Positions 26,295 to 37,300 of a stretch of DNA of 64,000 nt are shown here, in pieces (the first letter of the stretch is position 1; every line of letters begins with the position of its first letter). The stretch comes from Lachnospiraceae bacterium (lineage in GTDB: Bacteria > Bacillota > Clostridia > Lachnospirales > Lachnospiraceae). A program made the translations under genes and the position numbers. Under the pieces are notes generated by a model. It did not search any database. It had not been told where the DNA came from and saw only the letters and a program-made list of their open reading frames with translations. The stretch is taken from contig JAQVCT010000006.1 of the NCBI GenBank assembly GCA_028689655.1, positions 1 to 64,000 on the forward strand, read 5' to 3'.

Positions 26295-26365
26295 TTCTAC
26301 AAATTTGAAAAAGTCTGTTTTTAACTTGTCTAAATTCTGTTATGATAAAACTATTATATTTAATG

Positions 26366-26411
26366 ATAGTGTCATACCATTTGTCGAAAACAAATCCAAG
26401 AGGGACTAATG
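26366..26411 (+). repeat. Possible third, diverged copy of the structured leader
   Basis: GTCATACCATTTGTCGAA and the ending CTAATGTTC resemble GTCAGCCCATTTGTCGAA and CTGATGTTC of the copy at 18277-18379. ATTTGT pairs with ACAAAT, and TAGT can close with ACTA. It ends 22 bases before the ATG at 26434, the same distance as in the other copies. The match is weaker, so homology is uncertain. Confidence 0.35.
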
Positions 26412-26433
26412 TTCAAAATTATGAGGAAAAAAT

Positions 26434-28230
26434 ATGTTTCATCACATGATACAAAGGTATAGAAGCTACGGAATTGCTAAAAAAATATTGATTATCCTAC
26501 TTTGTGGTGCTACGATCCCATTTTTATTAACGGACGTTATTATTACATTAATAGCTATCAACACGGTGACAAGCCAGACAGAATCATTAATAGAGAGTAA
26601 TCTGAATCTTTCGGAAAAAGGGCTGGAAGATTATTTTACAGAATATGACAATATTATTATGGATATTTATACGGATAACAGGTATGCAGCTAATTTGGAG
26701 TGTTTAAATGTATGGGATTCCCGCAATTATTATGGAGTGAAAAGACAACTGGAAGACAGCCTCCAGAATATCGTCTATCTTCATCCGGAAATATTGGGGA
26801 TGGCGTTTGTGTCAAAGAAAAGAGATTGCATTATGTATGATTCTATAACGAACAGCTCGCTAAATAGTGTCTGCTTTCCAGGTAATGAAACGGATTGGTT
26901 AAATATTGCGGAAAGTACCTTTTCAAATACAGAAACGATTTATTCTGATGTTATAAACCGGGAGGAAGAGGAATATTCAGGGAATGTTATCTATTTGGCC
27001 CACAGAATTGCAGATATCAATAATTATGGACAGGGAACGGCTGGAAGTGTCATTATTTGTCTGGATGAGAGAAGCATACGAGCAATTTATTCCCAGGACG
27101 ATGAGTCCACATTATCTTTTCTGTGCAATGAAAGAGGAAATGTCATATCCAGTACCCAGGAAGAATTACTGGGGAGCAGCATCAATCTCTTTGGAAAGAC
27201 AGATCATTTTGAGGAATCCATAAAACAGATCTTAAATAAAAAACATTTAATGAATACCAATTATTATAGTATATTCAAACAATCGGTGTTGGTTAATAAA
27301 TTCACAATTATAAGTATCAGGAATGATATGGAGTTATTAAAAAATTTCCAATATATTTTCGAAGTGATCATTTTGTTTACATTACTAATCTTGCTTTTCA
27401 GCTTTCTTATTATGGTGAGATTTGCAAATTCGCTGCAGAACAGTGTTGGGGAAATAACGGAGGCTATGGATAAGGCTTACAAAGGAGATTACACCGTACA
27501 AATAGTGAGTAGCCGCCAGGATGAGTTCGGGAAAATCGGTCGTCATTTTAATCATATGGTTCAGAAAATCGACCAATCAGGAAAGATGGAGAAGGAGGCG
27601 CTGATAAAGGAAAAAAATGCGGAAATAAGATCTCTCGAGGCACAGATAAATCCACATTTTTTATATAATACATTGGATGCAATCAATTGGATTGCCATTG
27701 AGAATGAACAGTTTCAGATCAGTAAAATGCTGAAAGATCTGGCAACGATATTAAGATACAGTATTCATAAAAGTAATAGCGTAATACCCATTGAAAATGA
27801 AATGGAGTATTTAAAAAAATATATTTATTTACAACAGCAGCGTTTTTCTTTTTCTTTTCACTGTATTCTTAATATTGAGGAGGATGTCAAAGGTTTACAT
27901 ATGCATAAGCTCTTATTCCAGCCCTTAGTGGAAAATGCCATTATTCACGGATTTCCAGGAAAAACAGGAAATGATATGATCGTGATATCCATATGTAAGA
28001 TAAATGAAAGACAACTCCGCATATGTGTTGAGGACAATGGAAAGGGAATGCAGCCGGAACTTGTAGAAGAATTAAATACATTTAATTACAGAGAGAATTC
28101 CATAGAGAGCAGTATTGGAGTGCGCAATGTAATCATGAGAATAAAATATTACTATGGTGATATGGGAACGTTTCATGTTGAATCAGGTGAATGGGGAACA
28201 CGGATAACAGCAGAGATTCTATATGAGTAG
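26434..28230 (+). CDS. YesM/LytS-type sensor histidine kinase of the mannoside locus
   Basis: This 598-residue membrane kinase has TM1 at about 17-42, an extracytoplasmic sensor of about 260 residues (dCache-like length) and TM2 near 306-330. A HAMP segment follows, then the His_kinase motif AQINPHFLYNTLDAINW. The ATPase boxes are QPLVENAIIHGF and EDNGKGMQPE. It should phosphorylate the AraC-type regulator encoded 15 bases downstream. The next genes are a binding-protein-like gene and a mannoside importer with mannosidases, so an alpha-mannoside signal is likely (inference). Confidence 0.93.
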   Translation: MFHHMIQRYRSYGIAKKILIILLCGATIPFLLTDVIITLIAINTVTSQTESLIESNLNLSEKGLEDYFTEYDNIIMDIYTDNRYAANLECLNVWDSRNYYGVKRQLEDSLQNIVYLHPEILGMAFVSKKRDCIMYDSITNSSLNSVCFPGNETDWLNIAESTFSNTETIYSDVINREEEEYSGNVIYLAHRIADINNYGQGTAGSVIICLDERSIRAIYSQDDESTLSFLCNERGNVISSTQEELLGSSINLFGKTDHFEESIKQILNKKHLMNTNYYSIFKQSVLVNKFTIISIRNDMELLKNFQYIFEVIILFTLLILLFSFLIMVRFANSLQNSVGEITEAMDKAYKGDYTVQIVSSRQDEFGKIGRHFNHMVQKIDQSGKMEKEALIKEKNAEIRSLEAQINPHFLYNTLDAINWIAIENEQFQISKMLKDLATILRYSIHKSNSVIPIENEMEYLKKYIYLQQQRFSFSFHCILNIEEDVKGLHMHKLLFQPLVENAIIHGFPGKTGNDMIVISICKINERQLRICVEDNGKGMQPELVEELNTFNYRENSIESSIGVRNVIMRIKYYYGDMGTFHVESGEWGTRITAEILYE

Positions 28231-28245
28231 GTAAAAGGGGGAAAA

Positions 28246-29757
28246 ATGAAAATTATTGTAATTGAGGACGAGCCAAAAACAAGAAAAGGGATTGTAAAGA
28301 TTATTGAGAAATATACCGCCCATGAAGTAATTGCGGATGAGGAGGACGGGTTACTGGGACTGGATAAAGTGCTGGAACTGAAACCGGATATTCTGATTAC
28401 AGACATTAATATGCCGAATATGGATGGGCTTACCATGATCAAAAAGATCAGGGAGGCAGGACTAAAGACGGAGTGCATTATACTGACGGGGTATTCTGAA
28501 TTTGAATATGCCCAGAAATCCATTCAATTGAGTGTGGTTGAATATTTATTAAAACCGCTGGATATTGAGGAAATCATAGAGGTGTTGGATAATATTTCAG
28601 CTAAGATATCGGATACAAAGGTGGAGACAGTATCTCCGGAACAATTGCTCTTCTCCATCTTTATGGAGAAGGATGGAAACAGCAACCGTATTCAGGATAA
28701 ATTTGCTGAAAAAATAAAGTATCAGAACAATCAGAAAATGGATCTCTTTCTGGTGAAAAATGAAAGTCTCACCATGGAGACGACCAATGAAATCGTTGAT
28801 ATCTTAAAGGAAAGCTTAAATGCAATATGCCTCTCGAAATATTATGTGCTCAAACTGCCCATTGATAAAACAATTTTGGTATTAATACTGGATGGACAGA
28901 ATGTGCATTATTTAAAAGAAATGTTTCAGATGAAGGTGATTCCGGATATTAAGAAAATAGCTGCATGCATTGTGAGCTATGAGTCCATTTCCTGTATCGA
29001 CGAATTGAAAAATATCGTGTACAAGATGCAGGAATATATGACATATGCATTTATTTTAGATAACGATAAAGTGATAGACCATGAGATGATAGAGAAGATG
29101 ACTTTCAAAGAAATAGAATATCCGGAATATTTGGAAAATACCGTGAGAAAAGGCATACGAACGGGACAAAATGCAGAGGTGGAAAAGAGTGCAGGGGAAT
29201 TTGAAAAACTAATTATTGAAAGCAGAGAAACACCCCAGATCATAAAACAGTACACAGCAAGATTTGTTCTGGCGGCCATGGATGTTGCAAAAGAATTATT
29301 ATGTAATGAGGATATTCAAAATATATATACATATTTGTTAAACGATTTGATAAAAACAGACAGCAGAGAAATATTTTTAAACAATTACTATAAGATGATT
29401 CATATTATCATAGGTGACCGAGCAGATTCGGAGTGCACGGAAAATGGAATTATCTTAAATGCAATCGCCTTTATGAGACAAAATTACGAGAAAGATCTAT
29501 CGTTGGTGGATGTATCGGACGTGGTTGGGATCACACCGGAATATTTAAGCAAATTATTTTCAAAGGAAATGGGAATTAATTTTGTGACCTTTTTGATGGA
29601 GTTTCGCATCAGTATGGCGAAAAAAATGCTGCAGAGCAGTAATTTAAAGATACATGAAGTCGCTGAGAGAGTGGGATATCGAGATACAAAATATTTTAAT
29701 AAGGTGTTCAAATCCATCATAGGAGTTTCACCTTCTGAATATCGCAAGAAAATATAA
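28246..29757 (+). CDS. Response regulator, REC plus AraC-type DNA-binding domain (mannoside locus)
   Basis: The 503-residue product has a receiver domain with IEDEP at 6-10, phospho-acceptor Asp53 in ITDINMP and Lys in YLLKPL near 104. After a variable linker, the AraC domain covers the last 100 residues (SLVDVSDVVGITPEYLSKLFSKEMG; IHEVAERVGYRDTKYFNKVFKSIIG). It is the cognate partner of the preceding kinase and probably activates the operon starting at 31154. Confidence 0.93.
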   Translation: MKIIVIEDEPKTRKGIVKIIEKYTAHEVIADEEDGLLGLDKVLELKPDILITDINMPNMDGLTMIKKIREAGLKTECIILTGYSEFEYAQKSIQLSVVEYLLKPLDIEEIIEVLDNISAKISDTKVETVSPEQLLFSIFMEKDGNSNRIQDKFAEKIKYQNNQKMDLFLVKNESLTMETTNEIVDILKESLNAICLSKYYVLKLPIDKTILVLILDGQNVHYLKEMFQMKVIPDIKKIAACIVSYESISCIDELKNIVYKMQEYMTYAFILDNDKVIDHEMIEKMTFKEIEYPEYLENTVRKGIRTGQNAEVEKSAGEFEKLIIESRETPQIIKQYTARFVLAAMDVAKELLCNEDIQNIYTYLLNDLIKTDSREIFLNNYYKMIHIIIGDRADSECTENGIILNAIAFMRQNYEKDLSLVDVSDVVGITPEYLSKLFSKEMGINFVTFLMEFRISMAKKMLQSSNLKIHEVAERVGYRDTKYFNKVFKSIIGVSPSEYRKKI

Positions 29758-29787
29758 GCAAAGTATAAGAATTTCCAGGAGAAAAAA

Positions 29788-31038
29788 GTGAAGAGCCAAA
29801 AATTATTAGCATCATTTATTATGATACTTACCATCATGCTTGTTATCGTATTGTCAAAATATTATATAGATAATACGAAACCAAAGGAACTTCCTGAAAT
29901 AAATAAGAAGATCACGATCATGTCAATCTATGAAGATAAAGTGAGTAATGAAGTGCTGGAGAGTATCGTAGCGGAATATTCCGCTATGGAAGGAAATCCT
30001 TCTGTTGAAATAAGGTTTATCAACCAGGCAAATTTTCAGAAGGAATTGTGCATCTGTAAAGACCAGAATAAATTGCCGGATATTGTGATCATGGAAAATA
30101 TTATGACTTCATCTTTGCAGTCTATGGATATCCTGTGGGAGTTAACAGACTATATGACCGATGAGAAAATATCAGAATATACCGTGAATTCATATAACAG
30201 CACGCTGGTCAATGGTATTTCCTATGCCGTGCCTTTTGACAGCGATCCCATGGTGTTATTTTACAATGAAGATTATTTTGACTCATATGGAGAGGATATT
30301 CCGGATTCATTGAGCGAATTTTATCAGATGTGTGAGAGAACAAAGAAACTGGGTACTTACAATTTGGGATTGGCAGTGAAGGATAAGGAAGATATATCAG
30401 CAGTTTTTAGTCACCTGATAATGAACAGCGGAGGAAATATACGAGATCTGGAAAGTGAGAACTGTACAGGATTATATAAAATAATAGAAAGAATGAGAGA
30501 GAATGAAATACTGGCACCGGATACCATCAACTGGAATCAGAATGACCTTATGGAAGCTTTCGCCCAGGGGTATGTGAAGTCAGCAATCGCACGTTTAAGT
30601 GCCATATCCATTCTGGAGCAGCGGGGTGTAGAATTTTCATATGATATTGCAGAGATACCGGCAGAACAAAGAAAAATATATTTATTGGAGGGACAGAATA
30701 TAGGAATCACCACCACCGCGGATAAAAGAGAGGCGCTGAAGGTGATGGATTATTTACTCCGAAAGGAAAATATAGAGAGATATTGCAGGAGTACATATCA
30801 TCTGTCTGTAAGAAATGACCTGCTATTAAATCCGGCAGTGAGATTTCGTATGATGCATGAATATATTGCAAAGGAGAGAGAGCAGAGTATATTGAGGAGT
30901 TCCTATTCCACGTGGTTCCTCATATCGGATGCAATATCCGGGAACCTGACAAATTTTCTGGGAAATCACACACAGAGCGCGGAGGACTTTGGAAAACAGA
31001 TACAGGAAGACGTCAGAAACGCAATTATGGAAAGATAG
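29788..31038 (+). CDS. Membrane-anchored extracellular solute-binding protein (family 1-like)
   Basis: A family-1 binding fold of 416 residues (PDIVIMENIM; SYAVPFDSDPMVLFYNEDYFDSYG). The N-terminal hydrophobic segment (about 8-24) is followed by KYYIDN with no lipobox Cys and no clear signal-peptidase site, so it is probably an uncleaved anchor. It follows the kinase and regulator by 30 bases, before a second, ordinary lipoprotein binding protein at 31154. Placement and anchoring suggest a sugar co-receptor for the kinase rather than a transporter subunit (inference). It starts with GTG after CCAGGAG. Confidence 0.8.
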   Translation: MKSQKLLASFIMILTIMLVIVLSKYYIDNTKPKELPEINKKITIMSIYEDKVSNEVLESIVAEYSAMEGNPSVEIRFINQANFQKELCICKDQNKLPDIVIMENIMTSSLQSMDILWELTDYMTDEKISEYTVNSYNSTLVNGISYAVPFDSDPMVLFYNEDYFDSYGEDIPDSLSEFYQMCERTKKLGTYNLGLAVKDKEDISAVFSHLIMNSGGNIRDLESENCTGLYKIIERMRENEILAPDTINWNQNDLMEAFAQGYVKSAIARLSAISILEQRGVEFSYDIAEIPAEQRKIYLLEGQNIGITTTADKREALKVMDYLLRKENIERYCRSTYHLSVRNDLLLNPAVRFRMMHEYIAKEREQSILRSSYSTWFLISDAISGNLTNFLGNHTQSAEDFGKQIQEDVRNAIMER

Positions 31039-31153
31039 CTGCCTGCCCAGTTTAAAAAACTACCCCTTTTTCAATATTTTGGAATATGTAAATGAGTAAG
31101 AGGATGTTAGTATAACTTTATCAAAGAAATTAAGAAAAAGGAGAGAGGCAAAT

Positions 31154-32548
31154 ATGAAATTGAAAAAGTTATTAGCAACAGCACTGGCAGTAACAATGAC
31201 AATGTCTTTAACGGCTTGTGGAAACTCTGCAACAACAGCCGATACGGCGGGTGAGACACAGGATTCAACAGCGAAGGCTGAGGATGCAGGTGAGAAGACA
31301 AAAATTTCTATTACATTCAGAGATGATGGCAGCACGGTGTTAAAGGATTGGTTCCAAAATGCGTATGATACGTATCCAGATAAGGATAAAATAGACGTGG
31401 AGATTTCACCAATTACAGCTTCGGAGGGAGACTATTTTGCGAAGATAGCACTGGCATTACAGTCGGAAGACACAGCACCGGATATTGTGTGCGAAGATAC
31501 CTTTCAGCTGGCATCGGATGTGGCAGCAGGCTACCTGGCAGATCTATCTCCCTATTTGAAAGATTACACGGAGTGGAATGACGGAACATACTATGGTGCA
31601 TTGGTGGATGGTGTTACATATGATGACGGAAGCGTGTACGGTGTTCCATACTGTACAGATACACGTGGTCTCTGGTATAACAAAGAAGTGTTCGAAGCAG
31701 CAGGATTGGATACAGAGTGGCAGCCAAAGACCTGGCAGGATGTTATTGATACCTGTGCAGTCATCAAAGAAAAGTGTCCCGATGTAGTTCCATTCTGGTG
31801 TAATTCAGGTGTTGCAACAGGGGAAGCGACATCCATGCAGACATACGAAATGCTCTTATACGGAACAGGAGAACAATTGCTGGATGAAAATGATAAATGG
31901 ATCGTATCCAGTGAAAATATTTTAAAATCTCTGAATTTTGTGAACACGATCTATTCACAGGGATATGGACCATCATTATCCAAAGTGTTAAATGGTGAGG
32001 CAGGAAACACCTCATCAAGAGAATACTTGCCGGCTGGCAAACTTGCTATTTCACTGGATGGTTATTGGATTACGGGTAACTACAAGGATACAGGAGCTGC
32101 ACCATGGCCGGAATATGAAGAGAAGTTAGGGATTGCAGCAATGCCTACCACAGAGGGACAGGACCCTGGAAGTGTTACAATGTCCGGCGGCTGGGCACTT
32201 TCCATACCTGAATTATCCGATCAGAAAGATGCAGCATTTGACTTCCTGAAATATTGTATGAGCTATGATGTGTACAAAAATGCCATTATCGCACAGGGTA
32301 ATATAGCTACCAGAACGGATATATCTTCTGATGAAACATACTCATCACAGCCGTTTATGGAGAAATGCACAAGCTTTTTGGATGGTGCATTCTATAGACC
32401 AAGAAATAGTCAGTATTCAACAGTTACGACCCATATTCAGACAATGGTGGAATCAGTAGTATCAGGAACCACGCCGGAGGATGCTATGGCACAGTATAAA
32501 GCTGATGTTACGAACAGCGTAGGAGAAGAAAATATTGTTGAAAAATAA
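31154..32548 (+). CDS. Sugar ABC transporter substrate-binding lipoprotein (family 1, MalE-like)
   Basis: The 464-residue product carries a lipoprotein signal (MKLKKLLATALAVTMTMSL, lipobox LTACG at about 19-23). The cluster-B binding fold follows, with VYGVPYCTDTRGLWYNKEVF near 157 and the C-terminal GSVTMSGGWALSIPE. It should bind the oligosaccharide imported by the two downstream MalFG-type permeases, by context a mannoside. GAGAGAGG precedes the ATG. Confidence 0.92.
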   Translation: MKLKKLLATALAVTMTMSLTACGNSATTADTAGETQDSTAKAEDAGEKTKISITFRDDGSTVLKDWFQNAYDTYPDKDKIDVEISPITASEGDYFAKIALALQSEDTAPDIVCEDTFQLASDVAAGYLADLSPYLKDYTEWNDGTYYGALVDGVTYDDGSVYGVPYCTDTRGLWYNKEVFEAAGLDTEWQPKTWQDVIDTCAVIKEKCPDVVPFWCNSGVATGEATSMQTYEMLLYGTGEQLLDENDKWIVSSENILKSLNFVNTIYSQGYGPSLSKVLNGEAGNTSSREYLPAGKLAISLDGYWITGNYKDTGAAPWPEYEEKLGIAAMPTTEGQDPGSVTMSGGWALSIPELSDQKDAAFDFLKYCMSYDVYKNAIIAQGNIATRTDISSDETYSSQPFMEKCTSFLDGAFYRPRNSQYSTVTTHIQTMVESVVSGTTPEDAMAQYKADVTNSVGEENIVEK

Positions 32549-32583
32549 TTAATGCGCTATTTATTAAAGGAATAAAAAGCATG

Positions 32584-32634
32584 AAAAAGGGAGGGCTACG
32601 TGCAACAGCTAAAAGCATCTGGCACTCCCTTTTT
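32584..32634 (+). terminator. Stem-loop between binding-protein and permease genes
   Basis: AAAAAGGGAG and CTCCCTTTTT pair perfectly across a 31-base interior. The right arm itself carries the T-tract. Partial termination here would leave less permease than binding-protein message. Confidence 0.6.
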
Positions 32635-32656
32635 GTACCCTAAAAAGGAGGAAAAC

Positions 32657-33535
32657 ATGAATAAAAAACAAAATGAAGTATATGTAGAAGCTAAAAAATC
32701 AGTTCTTTTGGTGCCTGCGATTATCCTTCTTATTGTATTCTTTGTTACACCTATCATATTGACTGTTTACTATTCTTTCACCAACCTTGCTTTATCGGGA
32801 GAAAATGCAAAACAACTGAAATTTATTGGCTTTTCTAATTATATCAGTATGTTCAAAGACCGGACAGTGCGAATCAGTATCGTAAATACATTGATTTTTC
32901 TGTTGGGAAGTCTGATAGGCCAGCAGGTTTTGGGATTTGCCATTGCCTTACTTATGAAAAATAAAAACAAAGTTTTTCGAGGAATTATAGGACCCATCTT
33001 CCTGGCAGGGTGGATTATGCCGGAAGTGGTGGTGGCACTTTGCTGCAGCACTTTTTTTGGAGATGAGGGAACGCTTAATCAGATCTTTGCTTTTTTGCAT
33101 CTTCCCAACGTGGAATTTCTATATGCAATTCCCATGGTGACAGTAATACTGGCTAACGTGTGGCATGGAACAGCATTTTCCATGATGAATTTTCAATCTG
33201 CATTAGATGGTGTGCCAAGTGATATTGAAGAGGCAGCCAGAGTGGATGGAGCGAATCGCTTTCAGACCATGATACGAATCATTCTTCCATGTATCAAGAA
33301 TACAATCGCAACGAATACAATGCTGAATACACTCTCTACGCTGGGCGTATTTGGATTAATCTATATGATGACAGGCGGTGGACCTGGAACTTCGACGTTA
33401 ACCTTGCCAATATTTATGTATAGACAGGCATTTGTGTCACAGCAGCTGGGCTACGGTACAGCGATATCCATGCTGCTGCTGGTTATAGGAATTATTCTGA
33501 GCGTTTTCTATACCAGAATCATGAAAAATAATTAG
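32657..33535 (+). CDS. Sugar ABC transporter permease (MalF/UgpA type)
   Basis: A 292-residue protein of six membrane helices with the EAA loop EEAARVDGANRFQTMIRIILP near residue 192, which docks the ATPase. The starting region is typical of MalF/UgpA-family inner-membrane proteins. AAGGAGGA directly upstream fixes this ATG; the longer frame from 32600 runs through the intergenic hairpin. Confidence 0.92.
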   Translation: MNKKQNEVYVEAKKSVLLVPAIILLIVFFVTPIILTVYYSFTNLALSGENAKQLKFIGFSNYISMFKDRTVRISIVNTLIFLLGSLIGQQVLGFAIALLMKNKNKVFRGIIGPIFLAGWIMPEVVVALCCSTFFGDEGTLNQIFAFLHLPNVEFLYAIPMVTVILANVWHGTAFSMMNFQSALDGVPSDIEEAARVDGANRFQTMIRIILPCIKNTIATNTMLNTLSTLGVFGLIYMMTGGGPGTSTLTLPIFMYRQAFVSQQLGYGTAISMLLLVIGIILSVFYTRIMKNN

Positions 33536-33548
33536 GAGGAAATGACAG

Positions 33549-34370
33549 ATGAAATGGAAATTTGAAAAAAAAGTACCATATGTGATTCTTTCTATATTGG
33601 CATTTGTTTTTGCACTTCCATTGCTTTGGATCATTGTGGCATCTTTTGATGGCAATGCATCTCAGGCGGTGAAACTTCCTGCAACATGGACCATAGAAAA
33701 TTACAAGGCAGTGTTATCTGAGCAGGCCAATATTCGAGCTTTTGGAAATGGATTGCTGATTTCCTTTGGGCAATCCATACTGGTGGTGCTGGTAGGAGGA
33801 CTGGCGGCGTATCCACTTTCCAGATATGAACTCAGGTATAAAAATATGTTTTTGTATACCATTTTATTTATGACCTCCCTGCCCATCACTGCAGTTATGG
33901 TTCCTGTGTATAAGATGTTTTTAACAATAGGATTGTATGATAGTATTTTTGGTCTCATACTTTTCCTAACAGCCACATCATTACCCTATGGAATATGGCT
34001 GATGAAAAATTTTATGGATAATGTGCCCATTGAACTGGAGGAGGCAGCCTGGGTGGATGGGGCATCCACATTGACTTCCATCAGGAAAATTATAGCACCA
34101 TTGATGTTCCCGGGTATTTGTGTGGTTTTTATTTTCACATTTTCCGGCAGCTGGGGAAATTTTTTCGTACCTTATATTTTATTGCAGTCACTGGATAAAC
34201 TGCCTGCTTCCGTATCTCTCTACCAGTTCTTTGGACAGCATGGTATGGTGGTGTATGGGCAGTTGGCAGCATATTCCGCATTGTATGCCATTCCATCGCT
34301 GGTGTTATATGTGATTTCACAGAATTATATGTCAAAAGGATTTAATATGGCAGGCGCAGCAAAAGGCTGA
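33549..34370 (+). CDS. Sugar ABC transporter permease (MalG/UgpE type)
   Basis: The 273-residue product has six membrane helices and the EAA loop EEAAWVDGASTLTSIRKIIAPLM near 161. It pairs with the preceding MalF-type permease, 13 bases away. No ATPase gene follows, so the importer must borrow a shared MsmK/UgpC-type ATPase encoded elsewhere, as is known for many family-1 importers in Firmicutes. Confidence 0.92.
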   Translation: MKWKFEKKVPYVILSILAFVFALPLLWIIVASFDGNASQAVKLPATWTIENYKAVLSEQANIRAFGNGLLISFGQSILVVLVGGLAAYPLSRYELRYKNMFLYTILFMTSLPITAVMVPVYKMFLTIGLYDSIFGLILFLTATSLPYGIWLMKNFMDNVPIELEEAAWVDGASTLTSIRKIIAPLMFPGICVVFIFTFSGSWGNFFVPYILLQSLDKLPASVSLYQFFGQHGMVVYGQLAAYSALYAIPSLVLYVISQNYMSKGFNMAGAAKG

Positions 34371-34393
34371 CCCTCGAGAAAGGTGAGGATAAT

Positions 34394-37300
34394 ATGATAT
34401 TAATAAAAGAAAGAATAGGAAAACTAATAGAAGACATTGGGAACCTGATCTATGTGTCACCAAGACCCATCACATCCTACAGGATGATAAAAACAAATGA
34501 AAAGTACAAAGAAGTTGCACATTTAAACACGGAGCAGTGGACCGAAATAACCAACGAACAGCTCTGGGGCGGACATAGGGAATACTATTGGTTCGAGACA
34601 TACATAGAGATTCCGGAGGAGTTTCAAGGTGCGTGTGTTGTATATGAGCTGCGCACAGGACGGGAGGGAGCGTGGGATGCGACCAATCCGCAATTTACGT
34701 TTTATCTGGACGGAGAGAGAAAACAGGGATTAGATGTAAACCATAGAGAAGTCATACTGACAGAAAAGGCGGAAAAAGGTCAGGTGTTTCACGTTGTCCT
34801 ATCCGCATATACCGGGGACTCCAATTTTAAACTGGTCATGGATTCAGAGATTAAGATATTGGATCGAAAGACCGAAAAATATTATTATGATTTAGCTGTT
34901 CCCTACAATGTGGCAAGGTTACTTCCGGACACGGATCGGGGGTATATAGAGATTATTGGAAGCTTGAATGAGTCCCTCAATTTACTGGATTTGAGAAGAG
35001 AATATACGAAGGAATATTACGATAGCCTGCAAAAAGCCCAGGAATATCTGGAAAAGGAATTTTATCATAAATATTGTGGGGAATCCAAGGAAAAGATTTA
35101 TTGTGTGGGGCATACGCACATAGACGTAGCATGGCTGTGGACACTGTCCGTGACGGAGGATAAAGCGGTGAGAAGCTTTTCTACCGTGCTGGAGCTCATG
35201 CGTCAGTATCCGGAATATAAATTTATGTCCAGTCAGCCACAGCTGTACAAATATGTGAAAAAAAATGCGCCGGAAATATTTGAACAGATTAAGGAGAGAG
35301 TGGCAGAAGGACGGTGGGAAACAGAGGGCGGAATGTTTGTTGAGGCTGACTGCAATATCTCATCGGGAGAATCACTCATCCGCCAGATCTTATTTGGGAA
35401 AAGATTTTTCAGAGAAGAATTTGGGACAGATAACAAGATATTATGGCTTCCGGATGTATTCGGATATTCAGCAGCATTACCTCAGATTCTGAAAAAGACA
35501 GGGATCGATTATTTCATGACCACCAAGATCAGTTGGAATGAGTTTAATAAAATGCCTTATGATACATTTGAGTGGGAAGGAATCGATGGAACGAAGGTAC
35601 TGACACATTTCAGCCCCAGCAGGGATTACAACAAAGGTGCAGTGGAAGGCGGCACGGAGACAGAGCACTTTACCACGTATAATGCATATATCAATCCATC
35701 CCAGGTAAAAGGTGCATGGGCAAGATACAGTCAGAAGGACCTAAATGATGAAGTGCTGATGTCCTTTGGGTTTGGCGATGGTGGCGGCGGCCCTACGAGA
35801 GATATGCTGGAGAACCAGCGCAGAACTGCAAAGGGAATTCCAGGATGCCCTCAGACTGTTATGAGCGATTCTCTGACATTTTTTGAAAAACTGGAACAGG
35901 AAGTATCAAATAATAAATACCTGCCCACATGGGTAGGAGAATTGTACCTGGAATATCATAGAGGGACCTATACCTCCATGGCAAGGAATAAGAAATATAA
36001 TAGAAAATCGGAATTCCTTTTTGAAAATGCAGAGCTGTATAATTGGATGAATGCTAATTTAATCAGGGAAAGTTATCCAAAAAAAGAATTGGAAGATTCC
36101 TGGGAAGTGATCCTCAGAAATCAGTTCCATGATATTCTGCCAGGTTCCTCCATTAAAGAAGTATATGATGACTCCAAAGCAGAATATGAATCCATTAAAA
36201 AGACGGGGAATCATCTGGTACAGCAGGCATTGGAAAATATAGCGAACCATGTCAAGAGCGGAGATAACAGTATTGTAGTGTTTAATCCAAACAGCAATAG
36301 AGGAAATCAGATCGTATCTTTTGACCGGATAGAAAATATTAAAAACCCAGTAGTATTAGATGGTAATACCGTATTGCCTGTACAGGAAATAAAGGGCGGA
36401 GCATATATTTTCATGGCAGCTAATGTTCCCTCAAAAGGATATCGGACTTATGAGATCACAGAGGGAGACAGAGCAGAGTCTGCGCTGAAGGTAACTACAA
36501 AGTGCATGGAAAATGCATATGTCACAGTGACATTTGCGGAAAACGGTCAGATATCATCAATCTATGATAAAGGAGAGGGACGGGAAATATTGAAACCGGG
36601 GCAGAATGGAAACGTACTTATGACATATGAGGACAGACCACATAACTATGATGCCTGGGATGTAAATAATTATTATACAGAAAAATCCTGGGAGATTACC
36701 CAGCTGGATGCCATGGAAGTCATAGAAGAAGGTCCTGTTCGTGCCACTGTGAAGATTACAAGAACGTATTTGGATTCCACCATTGAACAATATATTTCAC
36801 TGACAAATGAGGACAGCGAGATCGTGATTCGAAATGAGATCGACTGGAAAGAGAAGAAAATATTTATGAAAGCACTTTTCCCGGTGGATATTCATACGGA
36901 TGAGGCTTCCTATGAGATTCAATACGGAAATGTAAAAAGAAAGACACATTATAATACATCATGGGATTTTGCTAAATTTGAAGTGTGCATGCATAAATGG
37001 ATGGATCTGTCGGAGGACGATTACGGAGTGAGCATGATCAATGACTGCAAATTTGGATGCAGTGCGCATGACGGTGTGATAGGTCTCTCCATGCTGAAAT
37101 CCGCCACATATCCAAACCCGGAGGCAGATAAGGAACATCACAGCTTTGTATTCTCTATCTATCCACACAAAGGGGACTGGAAGAGGGCAGATACCATTAG
37201 CAAAGCATATACCATGAATAATCCTCTGACAGCAATTGTGAAACAGAAGGCAGGAGGGGAACTGCCAGGGCAATATTCAGCAGTGAGCGTAGATGCACCA

